64,000 nt of DNA from Streptomyces sp. 846.5. GTDB lineage: Bacteria; Actinomycetota; Actinomycetes; Streptomycetales; Streptomycetaceae. The translations under genes were made by a program, and so were the position numbers. This document shows, piece after piece, positions 1 to 7,841 of the stretch. The notes under the pieces were generated by a model. That model made no database searches. It worked only from the letters and a program-made list of their open reading frames with translations, and was not told where the DNA came from. Location of the stretch: contig NZ_SOBN01000002.1 of assembly GCF_004365705.1 (NCBI RefSeq), positions 1,178,001-1,242,000 on the forward strand. Reading direction: 5' to 3'. The first letter of the stretch is position 1. Every line of letters begins with the position of its first letter.

Positions 1-567
1 GCCGTCGACCCCGCCGACCGGGGCGGACGTGCCGCCCTGCACGCTCTGGTGCGCCGGGCAGACATCGTCATCGAGGCCTCCCGGCCCCGCGCCCTGGCCG
101 GGTTCGGCCTGGATGCTCTGGCCGAGGTCGAGCGCGGCTGCACCTGGGTGTCGATCACCGCGTACGGGCGCTCCTCCCCCCGGGTCGGCTTCGGTGACGA
201 CGTGGCCGCGGCCAACGGCCTGCTGGGCCATGACTCCCAGGGCCTGCCGGTGTTCTGCGGCGACGCAATCGCCGACCCCCTCACGGGGCTTGCCGCCGCG
301 GCCCTGGTGCTCACTGAACCGGAGTCGGAATCCGGCGACGGGGTGCTCCGGGAGGTGGCGATGGCCGATGTCGTGGCGGCCACGCTGCGGCAGCGGGCGG
401 AGGACCGGCCCGTAATCGAGTGGTCGGCGGACGGCTGGACCGTCGACACCGGGCACGGACGCGTCCCGGTGGCCCGCCCCACCCCCCGGACACCGGCGGG
501 CCGGGCGCCCGCGATGGGTGCGGACACCGCCGAGGTGCTGGGCCGGCTCGGGATCAGCCTCCCGTGA
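1..567 (+). CDS. CoA-transferase family III (CaiB/BaiF), C-terminal part
   Basis: Partial gene whose start lies before the window; 188 codons remain. The visible part has the class III CoA-transferase pattern: a segment ending in ADIVIEASRPRALAGFGLD, then WVSITAYG, a GDD segment and a small-residue DPLTGLAAAALVL stretch. Members move CoA between carboxylic acids in the cytoplasm through an aspartyl-CoA thioester; that catalytic Asp would lie upstream and cannot be checked. The stop TGA overlaps the GTG start of the next gene (GTGA at 564-567), so the two are probably translationally coupled. The acyl substrate cannot be read from the sequence. Confidence 0.8.
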   Translation, partial: AVDPADRGGRAALHALVRRADIVIEASRPRALAGFGLDALAEVERGCTWVSITAYGRSSPRVGFGDDVAAANGLLGHDSQGLPVFCGDAIADPLTGLAAAALVLTEPESESGDGVLREVAMADVVAATLRQRAEDRPVIEWSADGWTVDTGHGRVPVARPTPRTPAGRAPAMGADTAEVLGRLGISLP

Positions 568-1988
568 GCGGCCTGCTCATCCGCCGGGCCGAGGTCGGCG
601 GGGTGCTGCGCGACGTCCGGGTGGGGCGGGGGCGGGTGCTGGAGCTCGGCCATAGTCTGCTCCGCGAGGGGCCGGACGAGCGGGTGCTGGACGGGCGCGG
701 CGGCGCGCTGCTACCGGGTCTGACGGACCATCACCTCCACCTCTTCGCAACCGCCGCCGACCTGGCCTCGACCCCGTGCGGCCCCTCCGCCGCGGGCGAT
801 GCGGCGGAGCTGCGCGACCTGCTCCACCGGACCCGGCCCGATGAACACGGCTGGATCCGCGGGGTGCGCTACCACGAGTCCGTCGCAGGGGATCTGGACG
901 CCGCCGGTCTCGATCTGCTGCGCGACGACGTCCCGGTCCGGGTGCAGCACCGCAGCGGAGCGCTGTGGATGCTCAACTCCCGTGCCGCCGCCACGATCGG
1001 GCTGCAGCAGGCAGATCACCCCGGCGTCGAGCGCGATGCGCAGGGCCGTGCGACCGGGCGGCTCTGGCGCGCCGACGACTGGCTGAAAACCCGTCTCCCG
1101 CGCAGCCGGCCGCCCTCACTGGCCACCCTCGGCCGACTGCTCGCCGGCTACGGCATCACCTCGGTGACCGATGCGAGCCCGGCGCTGGACACCGGCACCG
1201 TCGACGCGATCAGTGCCGCCATGGCCGACGGAGCACTGCCGCAGCGTGTGCAACTGCTGGGTGCACCGCTGGACACTGATGGTCCATCAGAACCGACGGA
1301 CCGTCAGTGCGGGCCACTGGCCGGGCCCTGGAAGATCGTGCTCGCCGACTCCGGCCTCCCGCACTACGACGAGCTCGTCGAGGAGATCACCGCCGCGCAC
1401 CGGGCCGGACGGCCGGTCGCCGTGCACTGCGTGACCCGTGAGTCGCTGGTGCTGCTGCTGGCCGCGCTGGAGCAGACCGGCAGCCGACCCGGCGACCGCC
1501 TCGAACACGCCGCCCTGGTGCCGCACGAGCTGATCCCCACCCTGCGCCGGCTCGGCCTGCGGGTGGTGACCCAGCCGGGGTTCCTCGCCGACCGGGGTGA
1601 CGACTTCCTGCTCGGCGTCCCCGCCGCCGAGCACGGCGACCTGTACCGCTCCGCCTCGCTGCTGGCCGGGTCCGTCCCGCTGGCCCAGTCCAGCGACGCC
1701 CCCTACGGCCCGCTGGACCCCTGGGCGGTCATGCGGGCCGCGGTCTCCCGGCTCACCCCGACGGGCACCGTCGCCGGCCCGGGGGAACGGCTCACCCCGG
1801 CGCAGGCCCTGGACGGCTATCTCTCGCCGGCGCGCCTGCCCGGCGCCCCGGCGCGCACCGTACGCATGGGCGAACCCGCCGACCTGGTGCTCCTGCACGT
1901 CCCGCTGGCCGAAGCGCTGGCCCACCCGCACGCCGAACTGGTCCGGCTCTGCCTGATCGCCGGTGAGCCGAGGACGGCGTTGTTCTGA
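564..1988 (+). CDS. Amidohydrolase family protein (YtcJ/Amidohydro_3 type)
   Basis: 474 aa from the GTG at 564, which overlaps the preceding stop; the open frame continues upstream but only as an out-of-frame shadow of the CoA-transferase gene. The protein has the metal-dependent amidohydrolase layout: a short N-terminal beta-sandwich, GALLPGLTDHHLHLF with the HxH metal pair, VAVHCVT and EHAALV (further metal histidines), an SSDAPYGP segment with the late catalytic Asp, and a C-terminal beta-sandwich return (EPADLVLLHV). Members hydrolyse C-N bonds of amides, cyclic imides or related compounds. The substrate is unknown; coupling to a CoA-transferase suggests catabolism of an amide- or ring-containing acid. 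Confidence 0.85.
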   Translation: MSGLLIRRAEVGGVLRDVRVGRGRVLELGHSLLREGPDERVLDGRGGALLPGLTDHHLHLFATAADLASTPCGPSAAGDAAELRDLLHRTRPDEHGWIRGVRYHESVAGDLDAAGLDLLRDDVPVRVQHRSGALWMLNSRAAATIGLQQADHPGVERDAQGRATGRLWRADDWLKTRLPRSRPPSLATLGRLLAGYGITSVTDASPALDTGTVDAISAAMADGALPQRVQLLGAPLDTDGPSEPTDRQCGPLAGPWKIVLADSGLPHYDELVEEITAAHRAGRPVAVHCVTRESLVLLLAALEQTGSRPGDRLEHAALVPHELIPTLRRLGLRVVTQPGFLADRGDDFLLGVPAAEHGDLYRSASLLAGSVPLAQSSDAPYGPLDPWAVMRAAVSRLTPTGTVAGPGERLTPAQALDGYLSPARLPGAPARTVRMGEPADLVLLHVPLAEALAHPHAELVRLCLIAGEPRTALF

Positions 1989-1995
1989 CGCGGCC

Positions 1996-2439
1996 TCAGC
2001 CGGACAGCTGCCCGGACACCCGGGTCAGCAGCGCCTTGAGCAGGGCGGTCTCCTCGCGGCCGACGGCGGTCACGACCTCGTCGTACTCGCGTTCCACCGT
2101 GGCGTTCCACTGCTGCAGTTCCTGGCGTCCGCGGTCGGTCGCGAAGGCCAGGACGCGGCGCCGGTCCGCGTCGTCGACCCGGCGGTGGACCAGGTTGGCC
2201 GACACCATCCGGTCGACGACCTTGGTCAGCGACGGCGCCGGCAGCATGACGAACTCGGCGATCTCGGTCATGGCATGCCCGTTGCCGTCGCCCAGCAGCG
2301 CCAGCACCCGCCACTCCTCGATGGTGGCGCCGTCCGCCTTGAGCGCCTCTGCGAGCCTCAGCACCAGGCTCCGCTCGACGAGCGTGAGCAGCCGGGCGAA
2401 GTCGAGGTCGCGGTGGGCGGTCGCGGAGGTCGTCGTCAT
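1996..2439 (-). CDS. MarR-family transcriptional regulator
   Basis: 147 aa starting at the ATG at 2439. The winged helix lies around residues 35-100, with EEWRVLALLGDGNGHAMTEIAEFVMLP type spacing, a recognition helix (PSLTKVVDRMVSANLV) and the wing DADRRRVLAFATDRG. MarR proteins are dimeric repressors that release DNA on binding small ligands. The gene is convergent with the amidohydrolase (8 bp apart) and divergent from the AmiC-like gene at 2513; the AT-richer gap between the two holds an imperfect dyad, so it probably controls itself and the amide genes. The ligand is unknown. Confidence 0.88.
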   Translation of the reverse strand: MTTTSATAHRDLDFARLLTLVERSLVLRLAEALKADGATIEEWRVLALLGDGNGHAMTEIAEFVMLPAPSLTKVVDRMVSANLVHRRVDDADRRRVLAFATDRGRQELQQWNATVEREYDEVVTAVGREETALLKALLTRVSGQLSG

Positions 2440-2474
2440 CGCCCTAAAGTACCGCCTGTTACCCACCAGTGTGA

Positions 2475-2495
2475 AATATTCCCGTAGCAAGTATT
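2475..2495. promoter_or_regulatory. Imperfect dyad in the MarR / AmiC-like divergent promoter
   Basis: AATATT at one end and GTATT at the other form an imperfect inverted repeat with an AATA/TATT core, in the only AT-rich stretch of the 73-bp gap between divergent starts at 2439 and 2513. It is a candidate MarR operator. No experimental consensus exists to compare with. Confidence 0.35.
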
Positions 2496-2512
2496 GGCTA
2501 GGGTAGGCCACT

Positions 2513-3613
2513 GTGATCGAGAAGGCGTGCCTGTGGCCCGGCTCCCCGGCAGGACCGCGGAGCCGCGAGACGCTGGACGTCGCCCTGGTGGTGCCGCTGC
2601 AGGGGCCGGCCGGAATCTTCGGCCCGTCCTGTGAGTGTTGCGCACAACTGGCCGCCGAGGAGGTCAACGCCGAATCCGGGGTGCTCGGCCGGGAGATGCG
2701 GCTGTTGCTGGTCGACGGCGGGGCGCCGCCCGCGCAGGTGGCCGACGAGGTCGGCGCGCTGATCGCCGCCGGTGTGGTCGACGCGGTGGCCGGATGGCAT
2801 ATCTCCGCCGTCCGCGAGGTCGTCGCCCCGCGGATCGACGGGCGGGTGCCGTACATCTACACCGCGCTGTACGAGGGCGGCGAGCGGTCGCCCGGGGTGT
2901 TCCTCACCGGGGAGACGCCCAACCGCCAGCTGCGGCCGGCGCTGGAGTGGTTCGCGAGCGAGCTGGGGATCCGGCGCTGGACGATCGTGGGCGACGACTA
3001 CGTCTGGCCACGCGCCTCGGCCCGTGCGGCCCACCGCTATCTGGCCGAACTCGGCGGTGTCGTCTGCGACGAGATCTACGTCCCGCTGGGCACCGAGGAC
3101 TTCGAGGGGACCCTGGGCCGGATCGTGGCCAGCGGGTGCGAGGCCGTCCTGATGCTGCTGATCGGCAACGACGCGGTCGCCTTCAACCGCGCGTTCAGCC
3201 GGGCGGGGCTGGACCGGGACCACATCCGGTTCAGTTCGCTGATCGAGGAGAACGTGCTACTGGCGACGGGGCCGGAGAACACCCGCGGGCTGATGACCTC
3301 GGCCGGCTACTTCGAGGACCTGCCGACCGCCTCCGGGCTCGACTTCGCCGCCGCCTACTTCCGCCGGTTCGGACCCCAGGCGCCGGTGCTCAACAGCCTC
3401 GGCGAATCCTGCTACGAGGGCGTCCGCCTGCTCACCGAACTGCTGCGCAGGGCGGGCGAGTTGGACGTACCACGGATCCAGGCCACGGCCGAGGGGCTGG
3501 AGTACGACAGCCCGCGGGGCACAGTACAGGTCCGGGACCGCCATCTGGCGCAGCGCGTCTTCCTCGCTGCCGCCGACGGCCTGCAGTGGGACGTTCTCCA
3601 GCAGCTCCCCTAG
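2513..3613 (+). CDS. AmiC-like periplasmic-binding-fold sensor protein
   Basis: 366 aa from GTG 2513. The fold is type 1 periplasmic binding protein: VALVVPLQGPAGIFGPS near residue 24, a first lobe ending at YIYTALYEGGE, and a second lobe with WTIVGDDYVWPR and VLMLLIGNDAVAFNRAF. It resembles the AmiC/urea-amide binding branch (FmdD, UrtA relatives). There is no signal peptide or lipobox, so it should be cytoplasmic, like Pseudomonas AmiC, which senses amides and controls an antiterminator. No AmiR/ANTAR partner is visible. It stands upstream of fmdB-fmdA with an intervening hairpin. An alternative is a transport binding protein that lost its export signal. Ligand specificity for short amides is inferred from context. 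Confidence 0.75.
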   Translation: MIEKACLWPGSPAGPRSRETLDVALVVPLQGPAGIFGPSCECCAQLAAEEVNAESGVLGREMRLLLVDGGAPPAQVADEVGALIAAGVVDAVAGWHISAVREVVAPRIDGRVPYIYTALYEGGERSPGVFLTGETPNRQLRPALEWFASELGIRRWTIVGDDYVWPRASARAAHRYLAELGGVVCDEIYVPLGTEDFEGTLGRIVASGCEAVLMLLIGNDAVAFNRAFSRAGLDRDHIRFSSLIEENVLLATGPENTRGLMTSAGYFEDLPTASGLDFAAAYFRRFGPQAPVLNSLGESCYEGVRLLTELLRRAGELDVPRIQATAEGLEYDSPRGTVQVRDRHLAQRVFLAAADGLQWDVLQQLP

Positions 3614-3646
3614 CTGGATTTACACGCACGTAACCTTCAATGCCTT

Positions 3647-3690
3647 GCCATTTACTTCCCCTGAAAATACTTTCTAGAGGAAGTAAATGG
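3647..3690 (+). promoter_or_regulatory. Hairpin overlapping the fmdB ribosome-binding site
   Basis: CCATTTACTTCC (3647-3658) and GGAAGTAAATGG (3679-3690) are perfect 12-bp inverted arms around a 20-nt loop. The right arm ends inside the Shine-Dalgarno GGAGG (3689-3693), which sits 6 nt before the fmdB ATG at 3700, so folding would hide part of the ribosome site. Folding into a translational switch, a transcription attenuator, or a DNA operator are all possible. The arms are AT-rich and no T-tract follows. Confidence 0.6.
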
Positions 3691-3699
3691 AGGTTGCCC

Positions 3700-3981
3700 A
3701 TGGCGACATACCGATACCGCTGCACCGAGTGCGGCTCCTTCGATGTGACCCGTCCGATCGGCGAGGCCCGGCCCGAGGAGCCGTGTCAGACATGCGGGGA
3801 CCAGGCCCGGAGGGTCTTCACCCCGCCGATGATCGCCCGTACACCCGTCGCGCTGGCGCACGCCCTGCACACGCAGGAGGCAAGCGCGCACGAACCGCGC
3901 GTCGTCGGCGCCGTCCTCGCCGCCCGCCGCAGACCGGCTCCGCCTGCCGACCCGCGGCACGCCCTGCTCCCGAAGCCCTGA
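3700..3981 (+). CDS. fmdB: FmdB-family zinc-ribbon protein
   Basis: 93 aa. The N-terminus MATYRYRCTECG followed by CQTCG gives the two CxxC knuckles of the FmdB/CxxC_CxxC_SSSS putative regulatory zinc ribbon. The C-terminal half is basic, proline-rich and probably disordered. ATG 3700 is chosen because it has GGAGG at 3689-3693 and begins exactly where family proteins begin; the frame is open upstream without similarity. FmdB proteins accompany formamidase genes, and here fmdA follows 25 bp downstream, so the two should be co-transcribed. The molecular role of FmdB is not established. Confidence 0.85.
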   Translation: MATYRYRCTECGSFDVTRPIGEARPEEPCQTCGDQARRVFTPPMIARTPVALAHALHTQEASAHEPRVVGAVLAARRRPAPPADPRHALLPKP

Positions 3982-4006
3982 CCCGCGATCAACTCTGGAG
4001 GTACCC

Positions 4007-5254
4007 ATGCCGGAAGTCGTCTTCAGCGTCGACCAGGCCCTGTCCATGCGTGATCAGAAGGTTCCCGGCCACAACCGGTGGCACCCGGACATCCCGGCGG
4101 TCGTCACGGTGCGGCCGGGCTCGGAGTTCCGGGTCGAGTGCCGGGACTGGACCGACAACCAGATCGGCAACAACGACTCGGCCAACGACGTCCGCGACGT
4201 CGACCTCAGCCACGCGCACATGCTGAGCGGCCCGATCGCCGTGGAGGGGGCGGAGCCGGGAGACCTGCTCGTGGTGGACATCCTCGATCTCGGGCCGATA
4301 CCCCAGGCGGTCGGCGAGGGGTCGGGCGCGGGCTGGGGGTACACCGGGGTCTTCTCCCGCGACAACGGCGGCGGATTCCTCACCGACCACTTCCCGGACT
4401 CCTACAAGGCCGTCTGGGACTTCCACGGCCAGCAGGCCACCTCCCGGCACATCCCGGGCGTCCGCTACACCGGGATCACCCACCCCGGGCTGTTCGGCAC
4501 CGCCCCGTCCGCCGAGCTGCTGGCCCGGTGGAACGCGCGGGAGCAGGCCCTGATCGACACCGATCCGCACCGGGTCCCCGCGCTGGCGCTCCCGCCGCTG
4601 GCGGAGAACGCGCTGGCCGGACAACTCACCGGTGAGGACGCGGCCAGGGTCGCCCGGGAGGGTGCCCGCACGGTGCCGGCCCGGGAGAACGGCGGGAACC
4701 ACGACATCAAGAACTTCACCCGCGGCGCCCGGGTCTTCTACCCCGTGCACGTCCCCGGCGGCCTGCTGTCCGGCGGCGACCTGCACTTCAGCCAGGGCGA
4801 CGGAGAGATCACCTTCTGCGGCGCCATCGAGATGGGCGGCTACATCGACCTCCATGTCGACCTGATCAAGGGCGGCATGGAGAAGTACGGCGTGACCACG
4901 AACCCGATCTTCATGCCCGGCAACGTCGAGCCCCGCTACAGCGAGTTCATCTCCTTCGTCGGCATCTCCGTGGACCACGCCACCGACACCAACCACTACC
5001 TCGACGCCACCCTCGCGTACCGCAACGCCTGCCTGAACGCCATCGAGTACCTCAAGACCTTCGGCTACAGCGGCGAGCAGGCCTACCTGCTGCTCGGCTC
5101 GGCGCCGATCGAGGGCCGGCTCAGCGGCGTGGTGGACATCCCCAACGCCTGCAGCACGCTCTATCTCCCCACCGCCATCTTCGACTTCGACATCCGCCCG
5201 ACCGCAGAGGGCCCCCGCAAGGCGGACCGCGGCTGGTGCGCGGTGACGTCCTGA
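4007..5254 (+). CDS. fmdA: Formamidase FmdA (acetamidase/formamidase family)
   Basis: 415 aa, close to the family length of about 410. It hydrolyses formamide (and more weakly acetamide) to ammonia and formate in the cytoplasm. The whole protein matches the FmdA pattern: an N-terminal VPGHNRWHPDIP segment, ECRDWTDNQIGNND, the SGPIAVEGAEPGDLL barrel segment, PGLFGTAPS, ENGGNHDIKNFTRGARVFYPV with the conserved D-I-K, and GDLHFSQGDGEITFCGAIEMGG. A GGAGG-type ribosome site precedes ATG 4007. It is preceded by fmdB and followed by a MetX-like hydrolase and a small membrane protein, all on one strand and probably one operon for amide nitrogen use. Confidence 0.93.
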   Translation: MPEVVFSVDQALSMRDQKVPGHNRWHPDIPAVVTVRPGSEFRVECRDWTDNQIGNNDSANDVRDVDLSHAHMLSGPIAVEGAEPGDLLVVDILDLGPIPQAVGEGSGAGWGYTGVFSRDNGGGFLTDHFPDSYKAVWDFHGQQATSRHIPGVRYTGITHPGLFGTAPSAELLARWNAREQALIDTDPHRVPALALPPLAENALAGQLTGEDAARVAREGARTVPARENGGNHDIKNFTRGARVFYPVHVPGGLLSGGDLHFSQGDGEITFCGAIEMGGYIDLHVDLIKGGMEKYGVTTNPIFMPGNVEPRYSEFISFVGISVDHATDTNHYLDATLAYRNACLNAIEYLKTFGYSGEQAYLLLGSAPIEGRLSGVVDIPNACSTLYLPTAIFDFDIRPTAEGPRKADRGWCAVTS

Positions 5255-5294
5255 CCATCCCCCTTACCCGCATACCCTGGAAGAGAGAACTCCC

Positions 5295-6326
5295 ATGACA
5301 GAGCATCAGACCTTCGAGCTGGGCGACTTCACCACCCAGGGCGGCGCCACCCTGCGCGGCGCCTTCCTCGCCTACACGACCTACGGCGAGCTCAACGCCG
5401 ACCGGAGCAACGCCGTCGTCTACCCCACCTGGTACTCCGGCAGGCACTGGGACAACGAGTGGCTGATCGGACCGGGCCTGGCGCTCGACCCGGACCGGTA
5501 CTTCATCATCGTGCCCAATATGCTCGGCAACGGCCTGTCCAGCTCGCCGAGCAACACCCCGGCCCCCTACGACCGCGCCCGCTTCCCCGACATCACCGTG
5601 CAGGACCAGATCGCCGCGCAGTACCGGCTGGTGACCGAGGAGTTTGGCATCGAGCGCCTGGCCCTGGTGACCGGCTGGTCCATGGGTGCGGGACAGACCT
5701 ACCAATGGGCGGTCAGCCACCCGGAGATGGTCGAACGGATCGCCCCGTTCTGCGGCTCGGCACGCACCAGCCTGCACAACAAGGTCTTCCTGGAAGGCGT
5801 CAAGGCCGCGCTGACGGCCGACTCCGCCTTCGCAGGCGGCTGGTACGGCGAGACCTGGCCGACCACCGGCCTGCGCGCGCTGGCCCGGGTCTACGCCGGA
5901 TGGGGCTTCTCCCAGGCCTTCTACTGGGAGAAGGAGTTCGAGAAGTTGGGCTACACCTCCCTGGAGGACTTCCTCATCGGCTTCTGGGAGGGCTTCTTCC
6001 TCGACGGCCGCGACCCGAACAACCTGCTGACGATGCTGTGGACCTGGCAGAACGGTGATGTCGGCCGCACCCCGGGCTTCGACGGCGACACCGAGGCCGC
6101 CCTCGCCTCCATCAGGGCCACCGCGCTGGTCATGCCCGCGGAGAAGGACCTCTACTTCCCGCCGGAGGACGAGGCCTGGGCGGTCCAGCACATCCCCGGC
6201 GCCGAACTCCGGGTGATCCCGGGGATCTGGGGCCACTTCGCCGGCCATGGCAGCAACCCCAAGGACACCGAGTTCATCGACGCGGCCCTGCGTGAACTCC
6301 TCGCCAAGCCCGGTGGCCTGGGATGA
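5295..6326 (+). CDS. Alpha/beta hydrolase, homoserine O-acetyltransferase-like
   Basis: 343 aa. It has the MetX-type alpha/beta hydrolase pattern: LAYTTYGELNADRSNAVVYP near the N-terminus, FFIIVPNMLGNGLSSSP-like oxyanion region, nucleophile elbow GWSMGA, and late Asp (EKDLYFPP) and His (GHFAGHG) of the triad. True MetX at 36596-37762 in this window has the fuller conserved set, so this is a relative with another acyl or amide substrate rather than the methionine enzyme. Similar MetX-like hydrolases occur next to formamidase genes. It starts 40 bp after fmdA and probably belongs to the same operon. Confidence 0.8.
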   Translation: MTEHQTFELGDFTTQGGATLRGAFLAYTTYGELNADRSNAVVYPTWYSGRHWDNEWLIGPGLALDPDRYFIIVPNMLGNGLSSSPSNTPAPYDRARFPDITVQDQIAAQYRLVTEEFGIERLALVTGWSMGAGQTYQWAVSHPEMVERIAPFCGSARTSLHNKVFLEGVKAALTADSAFAGGWYGETWPTTGLRALARVYAGWGFSQAFYWEKEFEKLGYTSLEDFLIGFWEGFFLDGRDPNNLLTMLWTWQNGDVGRTPGFDGDTEAALASIRATALVMPAEKDLYFPPEDEAWAVQHIPGAELRVIPGIWGHFAGHGSNPKDTEFIDAALRELLAKPGGLG

Positions 6327-6385
6327 GGCCCGCACACAGCGTCCCTCCGCCTGCCCCTCGAACCGCTCGCATCGGAGCCCCTGCC

Positions 6386-6907
6386 ATGCGCATCCGCCTG
6401 CCCCATGAGGTCAGCGCCTCGATCGTGGCCTTCGCCACCGTCTTCCTGCTCATGAGCCCGCTCAGAATGCCGACCTGGGCCATCTTCATCACCTGGGCCG
6501 GCACCTTCCTCCTCGGCGGCCCCAGCAGGGCCAACGCGGTGAAGATGATCACCGCCACCACGGCCGGCGCGGCCTACGGCGTCGCCGCCGTCCTGCTGAA
6601 CCGGGCCACTGGCACCATGCTCGGCCACAGCGAACTCGGCCGGACCGTCGCGCTGGCCCTGGTGGTCTTCGTCGTCAACGGCACGCTGCTGGCGACCGGG
6701 CGCATCCCGGCGTTCTCGCTGATCCCCGGGATGTTCTTCGGCTTCGCCTCGCTCTTCGGCACCTACTACGGCGGGTTCGGCTTCGCCTCGGGCAATCTGG
6801 CGGCCGCCTTCGTCAGCTCCGCCGCGATGAGTGCCCTCGGCCCGCTCTGCGCCTTCCTCGGTCTGCGACTGATGTTCGCGCCGACCGAAGAAGTCGAAGC
6901 CCGCTAG
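6386..6907 (+). CDS. DUF1097-like small integral membrane protein
   Basis: 173 aa from ATG 6386, which has GGAG about 8 nt upstream; an in-frame ATG at 6323 overlapping the preceding stop would add 21 residues lacking membrane character. About five hydrophobic segments (for example VAFATVFLLMSP, WAIFITWAGTFLLGG, ALALVVFVVNGTLLATG, GMFFGFASLFGTYYGG) match DUF1097/YcdZ-type inner membrane proteins. Position at the end of the formamidase operon suggests a channel or transporter for a small amide, acid or ammonia, but this is inference. Its stop overlaps the stop of the convergent methyltransferase gene. Confidence 0.65.
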   Translation: MRIRLPHEVSASIVAFATVFLLMSPLRMPTWAIFITWAGTFLLGGPSRANAVKMITATTAGAAYGVAAVLLNRATGTMLGHSELGRTVALALVVFVVNGTLLATGRIPAFSLIPGMFFGFASLFGTYYGGFGFASGNLAAAFVSSAAMSALGPLCAFLGLRLMFAPTEEVEAR

Positions 6908-7755
6908 GGCTTGCGGGCGACGCCGCCGTACATCGCCACGTCGGCGTCGTCCAGGCCGGTGGCGGAGCCGTCCTGGCGCCAGCGGTGGACCAGGACCACG
7001 CCCGGTTCGACCGGCTCCAGGCCGTCGAAGAACTGCTCGACCTGCTTCCGGGTGCGTGCCTGGACGTTGATGCCGCGGGCGTTGTACTCCCGTACCACGT
7101 CGGCGATGGCCGGGTTGGAGTCGGTGGTCACCATCGACAGCGCCAGGAAGCTCCCCGAGGGCAGCGGCTCCAGCAGGCGCCGCACGATGCCGACCGGGTC
7201 CAGGTCGTCCGGCACGAACTGCAGCACCGCGATGACGGACAGGGCCACCGGCCGGCTCAGGTCGAAGGTGGCCGTCAGCTGCGGGGCGTCGACGATGGCC
7301 TGCGGTTCGCGCATGTCGGCCTGGAGGTAGGAGGTGCGCCCCTCGGGCGAGCTGGTGAGCAGCGCGCGGGCGTGCACCAGCACCATCGGGTCGTTGTCCA
7401 CGTAGACCACCCGGGACTCCGGGGCGATCTCCTGGGCGACCTGGTGCAGATTGGGTTCGGTCGGGATGCCGGTGCCGACGTCCAGGAACTGGCGGATCCC
7501 CTCCTCCTCGGCCAGGTACCGGGTCACCCGGTGCATGAAGGCCCGGCTCTGCTGCATGGAGGGGCGCAGGCTCGGCCAGCCGCGCAGCATCTGCTCGGCC
7601 GCCTCGCGGTCGGCCTGGAAGTTGTCCTTCCCTCCGAGTACGTAGTCGTAGATCCGGGCGGAGTGGGGGATGTCGGTGCGCAGGTCGACCGGTGGCACGG
7701 TCGGCTCCTGCATCCGTGCCTTCATCCACTCCGAGGAGTCCGCCACCGAGCCCAC
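6904..7755 (-). CDS. S-adenosylmethionine-dependent methyltransferase (Methyltransf_19/DUF574 type)
   Basis: 283 aa from a GTG at 7755. The typical actinomycete pattern is visible: PHSARIYDYVLGGKDNFQADREAAE near residue 30, FLDVGTGIPTEPNLHQVAQ as the SAM-binding loop, VVYVDNDPMVLVHARALL, and the PVALSVIAVLQFVPD segment. These proteins are abundant in Streptomyces and their substrates are mostly unknown. The gene is alone on its strand, convergent with the DUF1097-like gene, with no evident partner. Confidence 0.88.
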   Translation of the reverse strand: MGSVADSSEWMKARMQEPTVPPVDLRTDIPHSARIYDYVLGGKDNFQADREAAEQMLRGWPSLRPSMQQSRAFMHRVTRYLAEEEGIRQFLDVGTGIPTEPNLHQVAQEIAPESRVVYVDNDPMVLVHARALLTSSPEGRTSYLQADMREPQAIVDAPQLTATFDLSRPVALSVIAVLQFVPDDLDPVGIVRRLLEPLPSGSFLALSMVTTDSNPAIADVVREYNARGINVQARTRKQVEQFFDGLEPVEPGVVLVHRWRQDGSATGLDDADVAMYGGVARKP

Positions 7756-7841
7756 CCGCTCTTTCGCCAGCTGTACCGAACATCATCATCAACCTGCGCA
7801 GACGCAGCATAGCGCGGAGCGGGTGGGTGGCGGACGGGCGG

